Assembly: GCF_934190775.1 (NCBI RefSeq)
Contig: NZ_CAKPTG010000004.1
Span: forward strand, 62,001-126,000
Source of the DNA: an uncultured Phascolarctobacterium sp.
GTDB lineage: Bacteria; Bacillota; Negativicutes; Acidaminococcales; Acidaminococcaceae
DNA: 64,000 bases
Direction: 5' to 3'
The position numbers were made by a program, and so were the translations under genes. The notes under the pieces are model-generated. The model saw only the letters and a program-made list of their open reading frames with translations. It had not been told where the DNA came from and did not search any database. Positions 48,927 to 57,457 of the stretch are shown here, piece after piece. Position 1 is the first letter of the stretch. Each line of letters begins with the position of its first letter.

Positions 48927-49502
48927 ATGAAGCTGTTTGGATTTACGTCGTTCGACGAGCTCTTGGCGTATAACTGCGCACCTGTATTGGCAGGCATAAA
49001 ACCAGCGAATCTACTTTCACTGATGCCTGATGATGGTGAAGAAATAGACGCTCTGCTTGTGCAGTACAATGCTCAGTTCGCAGAGCGAGGAATAGTCTTC
49101 CGTCGTCTGTGCGCATGTACTAAGCGTGTGCTCGTTTTGGTCTATAATGAGGAGCAGCTGACGCAGGCACTGCGTAATCCCGGCTATCAGGCGTATCTTA
49201 TTGCCGCAGGCTATGAAGCCGGAGCTTCTGCAGAAGCTTACCTGCATAGGCTTGAGCAGCGGCTGAATACGCAGAAGACCTTTCCGCATGAAATCGGTGT
49301 CTTCCTCGGCTATCCGCTCGAGGATATTCTGGGCTTTGTGCTCAACAAGGGAACGGACTGCAAGTACAGCGGCTATTGGAAGGTTTATGGCGATGTGCCT
49401 AAGGCACGCAGCATCTTTGCTGCCTATGAGCATTTTCGTGATATTATATTGCAAAAGCTGGCGACAGGCATGTCGCTCAAGGTAGCTGTGGCTACATTAT
49501 AA
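48927..49502 (+). CDS. DUF3793 family protein
   Basis: 191 residues, soluble, no signal peptide. The conserved C-terminal block HEIGVFLGYPLEDILGFVLNKGTDCKYSGYWKVYGD (read in pieces: HEIGVFLGYPL, GFVLNKG, GYWKVYGD) identifies DUF3793, a family of unknown function common in anaerobic Firmicutes and often next to flavodoxin genes and iron transporters. Two cysteines occur in CACTK and one in DCKYSG. It has its own promoter with a shared operator-like site and is 15 bp ahead of the flavodoxin, so joint function is likely. Confidence 0.85.
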   Translation: MKLFGFTSFDELLAYNCAPVLAGIKPANLLSLMPDDGEEIDALLVQYNAQFAERGIVFRRLCACTKRVLVLVYNEEQLTQALRNPGYQAYLIAAGYEAGASAEAYLHRLEQRLNTQKTFPHEIGVFLGYPLEDILGFVLNKGTDCKYSGYWKVYGDVPKARSIFAAYEHFRDIILQKLATGMSLKVAVATL

Positions 49503-49517
49503 GGAGGCAACTTGATT

Positions 49518-49940
49518 ATGAAACAAATACCTGTAATTTTTTGGACTGGTACCGGTAATACACAAATGATGGCAGACGTTATTGCAGCAGCTATTAACGC
49601 TGCCGGTGCAGAGGCGGTAGTGAAAAATGTCAGCGAAATCACTGCTGACGAGGCAGCAGGCTATGCTGCTTTGGCGCTTGGCTGTCCGGCGATGGGCGCA
49701 GAGGTGCTGGAGGAATGCGAATTCGAGCCCTTCTTCACCGAGCTTGAAGGCAAGCTGGCAGGCAAAAAGGTAGCGCTCTTCGGCTCCTATGGCTGGGGCG
49801 GAAGCTATATGCAGGACTGGGAAGCACGCGTTAAGGACGCGGGTGCAGAGCTTGTGGCTGACGGCGTACTGGCGCTGGGTGCTCCCGATGACGAAGCAAT
49901 GGCTAAGCTGGCGGAAGCAGGCAAGCTGCTTGCCGAATAA
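49518..49940 (+). CDS. Flavodoxin
   Basis: 140-residue short-chain flavodoxin. The FMN phosphate loop WTGTGNTQMM lies near residues 9-18, and the second FMN loop near GSYGWGGSYMQ (about residues 88-98) carries the flanking Tyr/Trp. Small FMN proteins of this kind replace ferredoxin as one-electron donors, commonly under iron limitation. ATG 49518 is 10 nt after AAGGAGG; an in-frame TTG at 49512 is too close. It is the plausible electron donor to the nearby NifH-like protein, but that is inference from position. Confidence 0.92.
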   Translation: MKQIPVIFWTGTGNTQMMADVIAAAINAAGAEAVVKNVSEITADEAAGYAALALGCPAMGAEVLEECEFEPFFTELEGKLAGKKVALFGSYGWGGSYMQDWEARVKDAGAELVADGVLALGAPDDEAMAKLAEAGKLLAE

Positions 49941-49954
49941 GGCTTAAGCAACAC

Positions 49955-49993
49955 AAAAAAACTGCCTTTCAATTTTCGGAAAGGCAGTTTTTT
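49955..49993 (+). terminator. Intrinsic terminator after flavodoxin
   Basis: AAAAAACTGCCTTTC and GAAAGGCAGTTTTTT form a long stem ending in seven T. Confidence 0.9.
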
Positions 49994-50207
49994 AGTGAAG
50001 CGCTTGCGTTATAGCAATTGGCAAATAACTTGCTTGGCGATATTATTTAAGAACACATCCTATTGACCTTATACCTGCTATATGGTGTAGACTGTATCAT
50101 CATAAAAGAAAGTATATAACGTCGCGGCAGCGTTTTACGCCAGGCACATCGGCAAAAGCTGCTGCCCGCGCTTTAAAATATATATGAATAGAGGATAGGA
50201 AAGCTTT

Positions 50208-51914
50208 ATGTTCAAAACATTTATCAGCTATTATAAACCGTATAAGGGCATCCTGCTCTTTCTCGTGATAGGCTCGCTGCTGCGCGCACTGCTCGAGCTG
50301 TTCTTTCCCTATGTAGTGAAGCTGATGCTGGAACAGCAGCTGCCGCTTAAGAATCTGCCGCTGCTCCTTGAATGGTCGGCGGCACTGCTGGCCATGTATC
50401 TGGTAAACTTCGGCATGCATTTCGGCATCATCTATTGGGCGCAGGTCATGAGCTCCGCTATGGAACGCGATATGCGGCGCGACTTGTTCCGCCATCTGCA
50501 GAAGCTGTCCTTCGGCTTTTACGATAAAAACAAAAGTGGCCAGCTGCTTGCACGCCTTACCAGCGACCTGGGCGAAACTGCCGGACTCGCAGGCAATGCA
50601 CCCAATGATATTATCGTCTGCGGGCTGACGATGGCCGGCACAATGGTTATTTTAATCTATATGAATCCTATGCTGGGCAGTCTGATCGCCTTCCTGCTTT
50701 TGCTGAAGGCAGTGCATACCGTTTTCGTCAACATGCGCATGAAAAAGGCCTTCTTTGCCAATCGTGTGGCAATGGGCGAGGTAACGGGCAAGGCTGCGGA
50801 AAGCATTAACGGCGTGCGTCTGATTAAAGCCTTCGCGGGCGAGCGCAGCGATATGGCGCAGTTTATGGAAAAGGCGGATGCTTATCTGACGGTATGTAAA
50901 AAATCCTTTAAAATAACCTCCTATTTCGTCGGCAGTATGATTTTCTTCAGCAACTTTATCAATGTGGCGATATTAGTCGTGGGCGGTCTGCTGATAAATC
51001 AGGGACTGATGAGCTTTGGTGAGCTGGTGGCCTTCTTCCTCTACGTGGGCCTGTTTATGAAGCCGCTGATGCAGCTTTTAGGCTTCATTCAGGTATATCA
51101 GCGCGGCATGGCAGGCTTCAAGCGTTTTTATGAGCTGCTGCAGGAAAAGCCCGAGATTACCGATGCACCGGATGCTAAAATTTGCCCGCTCTGCAAGGGG
51201 AACATCACCTTTGATAACGTCAGCTTTGCCTATGCTGACGGCAGACCTGTCATCCGCAACCTTTCGCTGAGCGTGGCAGCAGGTGAAACCGTGGCCTTTG
51301 TGGGCGCTACGGGAGCAGGCAAAACAACTATTGCCAGCCTTTTGCTGCGTTTTTACGAGCCGCAGAGCGGCAGAATTTTGCTGGACGGCTGCGATATCCG
51401 TGAATTTACGCAGGAATCGCTGCGCAGGCAAATCGATCTGGTGCAGCAGGATGTCTTTCTCTTCGGCGACAGCGTGCGCTATAACATAGCCTACGCTAAA
51501 CCGGATGCGACAGCGGACGAGGTGCAGGCGGCAGCGAAGGCAGCGGCGGCCGATGAGTTCATTCAAAAGCTGCCTGCGGGCTATGACACCGAGGTGGGTG
51601 AGCGCGGCGTGAAGCTGAGCGGCGGCCAGAAGCAGCGTCTGGCGATTGCACGCGTATTCCTCAAAAATCCTCCGGTAGTAGTGCTGGATGAGGCTACAAG
51701 CGCGCTCGACAATATTACTGAGCAGCAGATACAAAAGGAGCTCGACGAGCTGGCGGTAGGACGCACCACGCTGATTATTGCGCACCGTCTTTCCACTATC
51801 CGTCATGCGGACAAGATAGTGGTGCTTGACGAGGGCGCTGTTGCGGAGTGCGGCAGCCATGAGGAGCTGCTGGCGCGCAAGGGGCGTTATTATGATTTGT
51901 ATCAGAAGGAGTAA
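50208..51914 (+). CDS. ABC transporter, fused permease-ATPase (MsbA-like)
   Basis: 568-residue half-transporter of the exporter fold: six hydrophobic spans to about residue 300, then the nucleotide-binding domain. Walker A GATGAGKTT, signature LSGGQKQRLAIA and Walker B VVLDEATSALD are intact. A CPLC motif sits in the linker before the ATPase domain. It is probably a homodimer, since no partner gene adjoins. Substrates in the family range from lipids and drugs to siderophores; the neighbourhood hints at iron or tetrapyrrole handling but does not prove it. It has a separate leader of 214 bp. Confidence 0.88.
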   Translation: MFKTFISYYKPYKGILLFLVIGSLLRALLELFFPYVVKLMLEQQLPLKNLPLLLEWSAALLAMYLVNFGMHFGIIYWAQVMSSAMERDMRRDLFRHLQKLSFGFYDKNKSGQLLARLTSDLGETAGLAGNAPNDIIVCGLTMAGTMVILIYMNPMLGSLIAFLLLLKAVHTVFVNMRMKKAFFANRVAMGEVTGKAAESINGVRLIKAFAGERSDMAQFMEKADAYLTVCKKSFKITSYFVGSMIFFSNFINVAILVVGGLLINQGLMSFGELVAFFLYVGLFMKPLMQLLGFIQVYQRGMAGFKRFYELLQEKPEITDAPDAKICPLCKGNITFDNVSFAYADGRPVIRNLSLSVAAGETVAFVGATGAGKTTIASLLLRFYEPQSGRILLDGCDIREFTQESLRRQIDLVQQDVFLFGDSVRYNIAYAKPDATADEVQAAAKAAAADEFIQKLPAGYDTEVGERGVKLSGGQKQRLAIARVFLKNPPVVVLDEATSALDNITEQQIQKELDELAVGRTTLIIAHRLSTIRHADKIVVLDEGAVAECGSHEELLARKGRYYDLYQKE

Positions 51915-52329
51915 GGAAGAAGCTTGCAGCTGCAGGCGTACTGCAGAAGATAATAGAATAGTGCACACTTTTAAAGGATACACTGAGAATGCAGAAAACC
52001 CATGTCTTGCCGATTTCGGCGGGACATGGGTTTTCTTAGGTGTGCTTACTTCTTTCGTCCCCGAAAGAAGTAACAAGAAAGGGGCGCGCTTTGCGAAAGC
52101 GCGGGAAACAGTCGCTTTTTTGCTCGCACAAAAAAGCTTAGCAAAAAATGCTTTTAATAATAAGCTTAGTTCTGCGTACTTCCGCAAGCGACTATATATC
52201 GCAGTGAAAACATAAAAATTTTTCGTTGCAACGCGATATATAATTGCGATGCTCATGTTTTACACACCAAAAAACTGCCTGCTGAAATTTTCAGCAAGGC
52301 AGTTTTTAGTAAATCCTATAAATGTAACT
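51915..52329. repeat. Gene-free 415 bp made of successive palindromes
   Basis: Hairpins in series: AAAACCCATGTC/GACATGGGTTTT (51995-52034, likely a two-way terminator); TTACTTCTTTCG/CGAAAGAAGTAA (52046-52073); CGCGCTTT/AAAGCGCG (52085-52103); GCTTTTTTG/CAAAAAAGC (52114-52137); and TATATATCGC/GCGATATATA (about 52193-52241). The plus-strand ORF crossing it is considered an artefact of the repeats. A terminator for the RND operon ends the region. Confidence 0.65.
52269..52307. terminator. Terminator of the RND operon
   Basis: AAAAACTGCCTGCTGAAA pairs with TTTCAGCAAGGCAGTTTTT; usable from both strands, mainly ending the minus-strand RND gene. Confidence 0.85.
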
Positions 52330-55300
52330 CTATTCTGCTTTAACCTTAAACACAATCGCATACAGCACCGGCAGTACTACCAGCGTCAGCAGCGTTGCAC
52401 CGGTCAGACCGCAGGCAATAGCCACAGCCATCGCATTCCAGAACTGGCTGGCGAACATAGGAATCAATCCCAGTACCGTAGTGAAGGCCGCCAGCATAAT
52501 CGGACGGAAACGCACAATCGCCGATTCCGTAATCGCCTTGGCAGGCTCCATCCCGGCATCAAGATGCTGCTGAATCTGGTCAACCAGCACCATACTGTTA
52601 CGGATAATAGTACCGGTGAGCGCCAAAATACCCAGCTCCGCCATGAAGCCCAAAGCGGAATTGAACAGCAGCAGGCCGAAGATAACGCCGATTATTCCCA
52701 TCGGCGCCGTCAGCATAATAACCAGCAGCTTACGGATATCCTGCATCTGCATCATAATCAGAACGACAATCAGCAGCAGCATAAGCGGTATAGGCTTCAT
52801 CAAATAATTCAAGGTATCGTTGCTATCCTCCAGCGAACCGCCGACCTCGATGCTCATGCCGGCAGGCAGCTCCTTGCGCAAAGGCTCCAGCTCCTTATAC
52901 ACCTGCTTGGTAACATCGTTGCCGGTAACGCCGTCAACAATACCGCCGTTGACGGTAATCGTAGGACGCAGGTTGCGGCGCCAGATGATATTATCCTCGC
53001 TGGTGTAATCCAGATGCGCAATTTGTGACAGCGGCACAGCGCCCTGGCTCGTAGGAATGGAAATAGTTTCCAGCTGCGAAATATCTGCGCGCTGGTCAGG
53101 CTGCAGGCGGAAAACGATACCAATCTGCTGGTCACCCTCCAGATAGGTTGCCACGGTATAACCGGATACCTGCGCCTGCAGAGCGTTGGCCACAGTCTGG
53201 CGTGTGAGCCCCATTTGCAGCAGCTTGTCATTGTCGACCTTCAGCTTAACGGCGTTGGTCTGCTCCAGCCAGTCAAGACGTGTCATGTTGATGTAGGGAT
53301 TAGTAGCCATCACCTTGCGCACCTTCTGCGCATATTCCTTAACCTGCGCGTCGCTGTTGCCGCTGACGCGGATCATAACAGGATAGGGGGCAGGCGGACC
53401 GAGCGGAATCGAGCGGGAGTAGACGATAGCCTCCGGCAAATGCTCGGCAGCCAGCTCGCTGATGCGCTTCTCCAGCTTTTTGCGGTCCTCAACGCTTTTG
53501 GCCACAACTACAAGCTGTGCATAGTTATCACGCGGCTGTACCGGATCGATTACCAGCACAAAGCGCGGTGCGCTTTCGCCTACGTAGGTGGAAACATGGT
53601 CTAATTCTTTATCGTCCTTAATCAGATTCGTCAGCTTGCGTGCTGCGGCATCTGTAGTTTTAATCGAACTGCCCTCAGGCATATTAAGCTCTACCAAAAG
53701 CTCCGGACGTACGGAGGCGGGGAAAAATTCCTGGCTGACGAAGCGCAGCATGAACATGGAAAGTCCCAGCATCGCCAGCGTAATGCCGATAACAGTAATG
53801 CGGTGTCCCAACGCCCAGTGCAGCAGCTTGCGGAAAGCGCGGTAGAAGCTGTTGTCATAAGATTCCTGCTTGATAACAGTAGGGCGGATCCATTCATAGC
53901 CCAATACCGGTGCCAAGGTTGCGGAAACAAGCCAGGACAGCATCAGTGTTACGGTCATAACCGGGAAAAGGCTGTAGGCAAATTCCGAAGCACTGGCCTT
54001 GGAAAAGGCAATCGGCATGAAGCCGAGGCAGGTAATGGTGGTGCCTGTCAGCAGCGGCCAGGCGCAGGTTTTGAAGGCATAGGATGCTGCTTCCTTACGT
54101 GGCATGCCTTCGGACATTTTTACTTCCATCAGCTCAACAACGACGATGGCGTCATCGACGAGCATACCAAGGGAAACAACCAGTGCGCCCAAGGATACCT
54201 TATGCAAATCGATGCCCAAGGCAAACATGGCGCAGAAGGAGCCTAGCAAAATCAGCGGGATGCAGCAGGAAATTACGTAACCGCTGCGGCGTCCGAGTGT
54301 CATCAGGCTGACTACCAGCACGATGATAATCGCCTCATAAAGGCTTTCTGAGAATTCACTGATGGATTTTTTTACAACCTCAGGCTGGTTGGCAACCTGA
54401 TTAAGCTCCAGTCCCAGCGGCAGCTCCTTTTGGATGCGGGCGATTTCCTTGCCCAGATTTTCGCCAAGCTTAATGTTATCGCCGCCGTCCTCCATAGAAA
54501 GAGCAATGCCGACTGCCGGCTTGCCGTTATAGTACATCATTGTTTCCGGCGGGTCTGCATAACCGCGGGTGATGGTTGCGATATCGCCCAGGCGGAAGAC
54601 ACGGCCGTTGGCATTGATGGGAATGGCAGCAATATTTTCCACGCTGTCGGGGCTGCCGGTAATGCGCAGGTAGGAGTTGGCTGTGTCGGCCTCAATCATA
54701 CCGCTGGCATTGATTGAGGTCTGTGCCTTGATGGTGCTGGCGATGCTGTTGATATCCAGTCCCAGCTGTGCCAGCTTGGCAGTTTGCATCTGCACGAAGA
54801 TTTTCTCCGGCTGCACGCCTACCAGCTCAACCTTTTTGACATCAGGCACGCTGAAGAAGTCAAGCTTAATTTTTTCGGCGTATTTACGCATATCCTCATA
54901 GGTATAGCCTTCACCGGTAATTGCGTAGATATTGCCGTAAACGTCATCAAAGCGGTCGTTATAAAACGGACCTACGGTACCCGAAGGCAAATCCTTCTTG
55001 CCGTCATTGACGATGTTACGCAGCTCCAGCCAGCGCTGGCGGACAGTGTTACCTGAAACCTCATCCTTAAGCGCTACCGTAATAACGCAGACACCGGGGC
55101 GCGAATAGCTGGTGATTTTCTTAACCTGCGGCAAGCTTTGAATCTGCTTTTCCAACGTATTGGTCAGATGCATCTCTACATCCTTGGCGCTGGCACCGGG
55201 CCAGGCTGCGGATATTACCATCTGCTTGACAGCAAAGCTGGGGTCCTCGCTGCGGCCGAGCGATTTAAAGGAAAACATACCCATAATCAGCACAAGCACA

Positions 55301-55377
55301 GCGAAGAAGTAAACTAACTGGCGATGGTTAATAGCCCATTCTGCCCAGTTGGCATGATGTTTTTCATTGTTTGACAT
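52330..55377 (-). CDS. RND efflux pump, inner-membrane subunit
   Basis: 1015 residues, full-length resistance-nodulation-division transporter of the AcrB/TriC-like branch. Twelve membrane spans and two large periplasmic loops are evident. The TM4 proton-relay pair lies in MLVDDAIVVVE, followed by the GTTITCLGFMPIAF segment. Drives drug or solute export across both membranes with an adaptor and an outer-membrane channel; no channel gene is present here. Translationally coupled to the upstream adaptor (ATG overlaps its stop). HME metal pumps are less likely, but substrate is not predictable. Confidence 0.92.
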   Translation of the reverse strand: MSNNEKHHANWAEWAINHRQLVYFFAVLVLIMGMFSFKSLGRSEDPSFAVKQMVISAAWPGASAKDVEMHLTNTLEKQIQSLPQVKKITSYSRPGVCVITVALKDEVSGNTVRQRWLELRNIVNDGKKDLPSGTVGPFYNDRFDDVYGNIYAITGEGYTYEDMRKYAEKIKLDFFSVPDVKKVELVGVQPEKIFVQMQTAKLAQLGLDINSIASTIKAQTSINASGMIEADTANSYLRITGSPDSVENIAAIPINANGRVFRLGDIATITRGYADPPETMMYYNGKPAVGIALSMEDGGDNIKLGENLGKEIARIQKELPLGLELNQVANQPEVVKKSISEFSESLYEAIIIVLVVSLMTLGRRSGYVISCCIPLILLGSFCAMFALGIDLHKVSLGALVVSLGMLVDDAIVVVELMEVKMSEGMPRKEAASYAFKTCAWPLLTGTTITCLGFMPIAFSKASASEFAYSLFPVMTVTLMLSWLVSATLAPVLGYEWIRPTVIKQESYDNSFYRAFRKLLHWALGHRITVIGITLAMLGLSMFMLRFVSQEFFPASVRPELLVELNMPEGSSIKTTDAAARKLTNLIKDDKELDHVSTYVGESAPRFVLVIDPVQPRDNYAQLVVVAKSVEDRKKLEKRISELAAEHLPEAIVYSRSIPLGPPAPYPVMIRVSGNSDAQVKEYAQKVRKVMATNPYINMTRLDWLEQTNAVKLKVDNDKLLQMGLTRQTVANALQAQVSGYTVATYLEGDQQIGIVFRLQPDQRADISQLETISIPTSQGAVPLSQIAHLDYTSEDNIIWRRNLRPTITVNGGIVDGVTGNDVTKQVYKELEPLRKELPAGMSIEVGGSLEDSNDTLNYLMKPIPLMLLLIVVLIMMQMQDIRKLLVIMLTAPMGIIGVIFGLLLFNSALGFMAELGILALTGTIIRNSMVLVDQIQQHLDAGMEPAKAITESAIVRFRPIMLAAFTTVLGLIPMFASQFWNAMAVAIACGLTGATLLTLVVLPVLYAIVFKVKAE

Positions 55378-56501
55378 CAGATATCACCGCCTTTGGTCAG
55401 ACGCACCTGTTGGTTATCGACAAGCTTGCTGAGGCCGGCGGTTATCAGAATATCACCCTTGTTTAAGCCGCCTGCCAGACGCACGTTGTTGCCTACGTAG
55501 CCGGCAACCTTAACGTCCTGCAGCACAGCGCGGTTATTGCGTACTAGCCAGACCTGTGTCTTGCCGTTTACCTGATACAGTGCGGTAGCCGGGATAACCA
55601 GCTCGTCCGCTGCTGCCGCAGCGTCCTTAAAGCTTACCTTGGCAGTCATGCCGAGCTTCGCTGCTGCAGGCAGCTGCGGCACCGCAACGCGCACCTTATA
55701 GGTACGTGTAATACTGTCGGCAATAGGCGAATTTTCGCGGACAGTGCCTTTAGCAGTAACATCGGGAAGCGCCCAGAAGCTGATTTCTGCCTGCTGGCCG
55801 ATGCTCAGCTTGACGTTTTCCGGCACATTAATCTGGATTTCACGCTCACCGCTGCGCACGATGGTGACCATCGGCGTACCTGCTGCCGTTACCTGACCTG
55901 CCTCGCCGGTGATGGCAGCTACAACGCCGTCGGCATCACTCGTCAGCTGCGTGTAGCTCAGCTGGTTGCCGCTGGCGTTGGCGTTGGCCTGTGCCTGACG
56001 CAGCGCAGCATTGGCTGCCTCTAGCTGGGTGTTGTATTGGTCGCGCGTTGCTTCGCTTACAGCACCGCCGGCATACAGCTTGTTAAAGCGTGCCGCATTG
56101 TCGGCTGCCAGCTTTTGGTTGGCAACTGCGGATGCCAGCTGCGCATTGGCTGCTTCTACGCTCTGGTTTACATCCTTCGGGTCAATGGTCATCAGAATCT
56201 GGCCGGCATGTACCCGGTCGCCTACGTTGACAAGACGGGAAGCGATTCTGCCGGCAGTCTGGAAGGCCAGCTGGCTTTCGTAGCGCCCGCGTACCTCGCC
56301 GGGATAGACGGTGGAGGAATCGATGATGCTTTCGCCAATCGTCATAGTCCGGACGATGGGGATGTAATTTGCCTCCTGCGGCTTATGCGTAATACTGCTG
56401 TAAAGCTGCCAGCCTGCGGCTGCAAGTACGACAACGGCAGCTCCAGCAACAAGCTTCTTCTTATCAGGAAGTTTGGGAAGTTTTTCCATAATAGACTGCA
56501 T
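55377..56501 (-). CDS. RND pump periplasmic adaptor (membrane fusion protein)
   Basis: 374 residues in the HlyD/AcrA family. An N-terminal anchor helix (about 16-31) is followed by the split lipoyl/barrel-sandwich domain (RIASRLVNVGDRVHAGQIL), an alpha-helical hairpin rich in Ala and Gln, and the beta-barrel (AGTPMVTIVRSG). No lipobox cysteine, so it is membrane-anchored. It bridges the inner-membrane pump to an outer-membrane channel. GGGAGC precedes the ATG. Confidence 0.92.
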   Translation of the reverse strand: MQSIMEKLPKLPDKKKLVAGAAVVVLAAAGWQLYSSITHKPQEANYIPIVRTMTIGESIIDSSTVYPGEVRGRYESQLAFQTAGRIASRLVNVGDRVHAGQILMTIDPKDVNQSVEAANAQLASAVANQKLAADNAARFNKLYAGGAVSEATRDQYNTQLEAANAALRQAQANANASGNQLSYTQLTSDADGVVAAITGEAGQVTAAGTPMVTIVRSGEREIQINVPENVKLSIGQQAEISFWALPDVTAKGTVRENSPIADSITRTYKVRVAVPQLPAAAKLGMTAKVSFKDAAAAADELVIPATALYQVNGKTQVWLVRNNRAVLQDVKVAGYVGNNVRLAGGLNKGDILITAGLSKLVDNQQVRLTKGGDI

Positions 56502-56533
56502 AATTCAACAGCTCCCTTGCAGAAAAGTTTTAT

Positions 56534-56591
56534 CGTTGTAAAATTTTTAATCGTTCAATTAAATTATAGGTTGTAAAGAAGATAGCGTCAA
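56534..56591 (-). promoter_or_regulatory. RND operon promoter with operator-like site
   Basis: Minus-strand TTGACG and TATAAT (plus-strand 56586-56591 and 56563-56568) are 17 bp apart. Downstream, plus-strand 56534-56556 contains a TAAAAATTTT core with GAAC-type flanks, like the site at 57368-57392. Confidence 0.55.
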
Positions 56592-56610
56592 GCAACAAAG
56601 TTGTAAACAA

Positions 56611-56640
56611 AAATAAAGCTGCCGGAAAGCAGCTTTATTC
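56611..56640 (-). terminator. Terminator of the TetR gene
   Basis: AATAAAGCTGC and GCAGCTTTATT pair; read on the minus strand a TTTTTG tract follows. Confidence 0.75.
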
Positions 56641-56651
56641 GAGAAATATAT

Positions 56652-57260
56652 TTATTTTTTGCTAAGCGATGCAAGGTAGGTGTTGAGCGCCTGCAGCAGG
56701 TAATCAAGCTCTGCGCCGTTTTTAAAATTGCCCAGCTCGCAGATGTGGCTGTGCATCAGAAAGAAGAACATGATAATACCTTCCAGCGTGAAGGCAACGT
56801 GGGTTGCTTTGATATCTGCAACGATTTCGCCGCAGGCAATAGCCTCTTCAACCAGCTCCGTCATAAACTGATGGATGCGGTACAGCTTGCTGCGCACATA
56901 GTTTTCAAACATGGGCTGTGGTGTCAGCAGCTCGCGGTAAATCAGGTGAATGTTATAGGGGTTCTGCTGCTGCATTTCGGCAATGCCGTCTACATAGGTT
57001 CGTAGCTTGGTAAGCGGTGAACCTGGCTGCTGACGGATTTTGTCCTGCAGCTTCAGAAATTTTTCGGCCTCGGTATATAAAACCTCCTGATATAAATTCT
57101 TCTTGCCACCGAAATAATAGGAAATCAATGCGCTGTTGACGCCGCTGGCAACAGAAATCTGCTTGATGGACACGGCAGCAAAGCTGTCCATGGCAAACAG
57201 CTTGGTTGCGGCCTCAAGAATTTTATCAGCAGAGTTGAGATTAGGACTTTCATCTATCAT
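56652..57260 (-). CDS. TetR/AcrR-family transcriptional regulator
   Basis: 202 residues. The N-terminal helix-turn-helix is clear: KILEAATKLFA, then ISVASGVNSALISYYFGGKKNLYQEVL at about residues 35-60. The C-terminal ligand domain is hydrophobic and variable, with a PYNIHLIYREL segment near residue 105. Located directly upstream of the RND operon and on the same strand, it is most likely that pump's repressor. Matching AT-rich dyads in both promoter regions support this. Confidence 0.9.
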   Translation of the reverse strand: MIDESPNLNSADKILEAATKLFAMDSFAAVSIKQISVASGVNSALISYYFGGKKNLYQEVLYTEAEKFLKLQDKIRQQPGSPLTKLRTYVDGIAEMQQQNPYNIHLIYRELLTPQPMFENYVRSKLYRIHQFMTELVEEAIACGEIVADIKATHVAFTLEGIIMFFFLMHSHICELGNFKNGAELDYLLQALNTYLASLSKK

Positions 57261-57367
57261 ATAATGTAATACCTCTTTGGAATAAATAATGTATGAATAT
57301 ATTATACACGATTTGAGCGCAGATGTAAGCTGATTTTGTTAAAAAAGTTGAATTGCGAAAATGTTAT

Positions 57368-57392
57368 AACGAACATAAAAATTTTGTTCGTT
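57368..57392. promoter_or_regulatory. Palindrome between tetR and rmuC, candidate TetR operator
   Basis: AACGAAC and GTTCGTT are perfect 7-bp arms around an AT-only centre (11 bp). It lies about 108 bp upstream of the tetR start and next to the rmuC promoter. Confidence 0.5.
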
Positions 57393-57398
57393 AATCTG

Positions 57399-57427
57399 TT
57401 GGCTATGTGGTTGATTTCTGCTATAAT
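57399..57427 (+). promoter_or_regulatory. Promoter for rmuC
   Basis: TTGGCT (57399-57404), 17-bp spacer, TATAAT (57422-57427) with a TGC extended -10. Confidence 0.6.
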
Positions 57428-57457
57428 AAAAAAATAACGGAGGTCACTATAAAAGAA

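Noticed and set aside
51826..52215. 129-residue plus-strand open frame
   Set aside because: Starts inside the ABC transporter gene in another frame and runs through a chain of palindromes; the peptide is a translation of repeat DNA.
52249..53028. 259-residue plus-strand open frame rich in His, Gln and Asn
   Set aside because: Antisense to the RND pump gene and starting inside its terminator; a typical shadow frame.
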